Positions 41,441-42,612 of a DNA stretch of 42,612 nt are shown one piece after another. The position numbers were made by a program, and so were the translations under genes. How positions within the stretch are numbered: position 1 is the first letter of the stretch; every line of letters begins with the position of its first letter. The stretch spans positions 1-42,612 of the forward strand of contig JAEZIB010000130.1 in NCBI GenBank assembly GCA_023416275.1, read 5' to 3'. Source of the stretch: Bacillota bacterium (GTDB lineage Bacteria > Bacillota > Clostridia > Acetivibrionales > DSM-1351). The notes under the pieces were generated by a model, which made no database searches, was not told where the DNA came from, and saw nothing but the letters and a program-made list of their open reading frames with translations.

Positions 41441-42612
41441 ATGTATAAAATAATGCTGGCTGATGATGAAGGAATAGTTATTGACTCGTTACGCTTTATT
41501 ATCGAAAAGGAATTTGGCAATCAATGTATTATTGAATCAGCTCAAACAGGACGCAGTGTCATAGAATTAGCAGAAAATTTCAGACCAGATATTGCTTTTA
41601 TGGATATCCAAATGCCTGGAATTAATGGAATTGAAGCTATAAAAGAAATTAAAGAGCTTTATTCAAATACTATTTTTATAATTCTGTCAGCATATGATAA
41701 ATTTGACTATGCACAGGATGCCATCAATTTAGGAGTGCTAGAGTATTTAAATAAGCCTGTTGCAAGAACGAAAATTATACAAGTTATAAAAAAAGCTATG
41801 GATATCATCGAAAAAGAAAGAGAAAAAAGAAGCAAGGAGTTAATTATTCGTGAGAAATTAGAAACAGTTATACCAGTTATAGAAAATGGTTTCATTAATA
41901 ACATACTGTTTAATGAGTATTTTAAAGAAGATGTTGAGAATTATAAAAAGCTCCTTGAAATAAAAGAAAATTGCGGATATATTATTGTACTTATAAGCGG
42001 AGAAGAGCAAGAAGGCAATCATATGACAAATGCTGTAGGAGCAAGTGTTCACTTACAGAACAATTATAATATAGTTCGAGAAATTGTTAAAAGCAGCTTA
42101 CATTCAATTGTAGGTTCGGCTATGGCAAATAAAATACCTGTTTTTGTTCCAACAAATCATCTGGAAATGGATTATAATGATAGAATTGAATTGATTAATA
42201 AGGCAAGAGATATGGTTCGTGTGTTAAGAAGGAGGCTAAATGTTAATTTTCGTATAGGCATAGGGTCAATTCATAGCATTAATGAGGCAATGGAGTCCTA
42301 CAATGAGGCTCTTAACACATTAATCCATACGACCACGCTGGTTGCTCATGTTGACGATACGGCGATTTCTTGTGACTATGAAGATAATTACCCTGTTGAA
42401 AATGAAAAGTCTCTTTTCGAGTGTACAGAAGCAGGAGACGTAAATGGGGCTGTTATAGCTGCTAACAATTTTTTTGACTGGATGGCAGCTAATTATGCAG
42501 AGCATGTTATGGATATTAAATTAAAGGTGCTAGAGTTTGTTTTGTGGAGTGAACATATCGTTTATGAAAGTGGCGGAATGACCTATGAATTTTTGTCTAG
42601 GCAGGAGTATCT
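41441..42612 (+). CDS. YesN-type response regulator, truncated by the window end
   Basis: The 5' part (390 residues) of a response regulator that runs off the window. The receiver domain starts MYKIMLADDEGIVIDSL with the acidic pair Asp8-Asp9. It continues with the phospho-acceptor Asp55 in FMDIQMPGINGIEAI, then ILSAYDKFDYAQDAI and LNKPV. A long middle domain (about 130-390) with NFRIGIGSIHSINEAMESYNEA is typical of YesN/AraC-type regulators. The AraC-type helix-turn-helix at the C-terminus is expected beyond 42612 and is not seen. GGGAG lies nine bases before the ATG at 41441. It is the output partner of the upstream YesM-type kinase, probably controlling sugar-transport or glycoside-hydrolase genes. 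Confidence 0.92.
   Translation, partial: MYKIMLADDEGIVIDSLRFIIEKEFGNQCIIESAQTGRSVIELAENFRPDIAFMDIQMPGINGIEAIKEIKELYSNTIFIILSAYDKFDYAQDAINLGVLEYLNKPVARTKIIQVIKKAMDIIEKEREKRSKELIIREKLETVIPVIENGFINNILFNEYFKEDVENYKKLLEIKENCGYIIVLISGEEQEGNHMTNAVGASVHLQNNYNIVREIVKSSLHSIVGSAMANKIPVFVPTNHLEMDYNDRIELINKARDMVRVLRRRLNVNFRIGIGSIHSINEAMESYNEALNTLIHTTTLVAHVDDTAISCDYEDNYPVENEKSLFECTEAGDVNGAVIAANNFFDWMAANYAEHVMDIKLKVLEFVLWSEHIVYESGGMTYEFLSRQEY

Overview
The window reads as chromosomal DNA of a low-GC, Gram-positive, anaerobic spore former of class Clostridia. The evidence is AT-rich intergenic DNA, strong GGAGG-type ribosome binding sites, sporulation genes (a Spo0E-like protein, spoIIP), an anaerobic radical-SAM HemZ, a pyrophosphate-driven proton pump, a 2-hydroxyacyl-CoA dehydratase activase-like giant protein, and a binding-protein/YesM/YesN sugar-sensing module like those of plant-fibre degraders. 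A Ruminiclostridium-like (cellulolytic cluster III) host is my inference, not a proven assignment.

Layout. 1-1673 (-): 3'-truncated hppA. 2285-3519: Spo0E-like gene, an unrecognised small gene, a GNAT acetyltransferase. 3617-4677: a near-ideal sigma-A promoter, a c-di-AMP (ydaO-type) riboswitch and an SH3/NlpC-P60 wall hydrolase. 5280-10756: comEC, holA, recJ. 11227-21766: apt, relA/spoT, dtd, an MBL-fold hydrolase, hemZ, a T-box leader, hisS and aspS, a housekeeping series familiar from Clostridia but here heavily seeded with repeats. 21874-26160: the activase-like giant protein. 26363-29363 (-): an OmpR-type response regulator and its histidine kinase. 30089-32161: a tightly coupled pair, a RecF/OLD-like ATPase and an unrecognised 237-aa protein, followed by glycerate kinase. 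33700-34700: a small zinc-ribbon gene and a palindrome-rich non-coding block. 34699-38561: spoIIP, a small membrane protein and lepA with a 3' frameshift. 38754-end: substrate-binding protein, YesM-type kinase and the start of a YesN-type regulator.

The most unusual feature is a set of dispersed intergenic repeats. I call them R1 (MITE-like, ends CTCAACTTT/AAAGTTGAG), R2 (a two-hairpin element whose stems keep pairing through compensatory changes) and R3 (bounded by TATAACG/CGTTATA, with R2 copies nested inside two units). One R3 unit supplies the last codons and the stop of hemZ. A probable promoter lies between R3 units upstream of the hisS T-box, so repeat RNA may be part of the hisS leader. 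The other candidates for new biology are the ATPase/237-aa gene pair and a chain of perfect palindromes upstream of spoIIP.

Genes that probably work together: comEC and recJ in DNA uptake and repair; relA, apt, hisS, aspS and dtd in nucleotide, stringent-response and translation quality functions; the three 38.7-42.6 kb genes as one sensing relay. All family calls come from reading motifs; no database search was possible.
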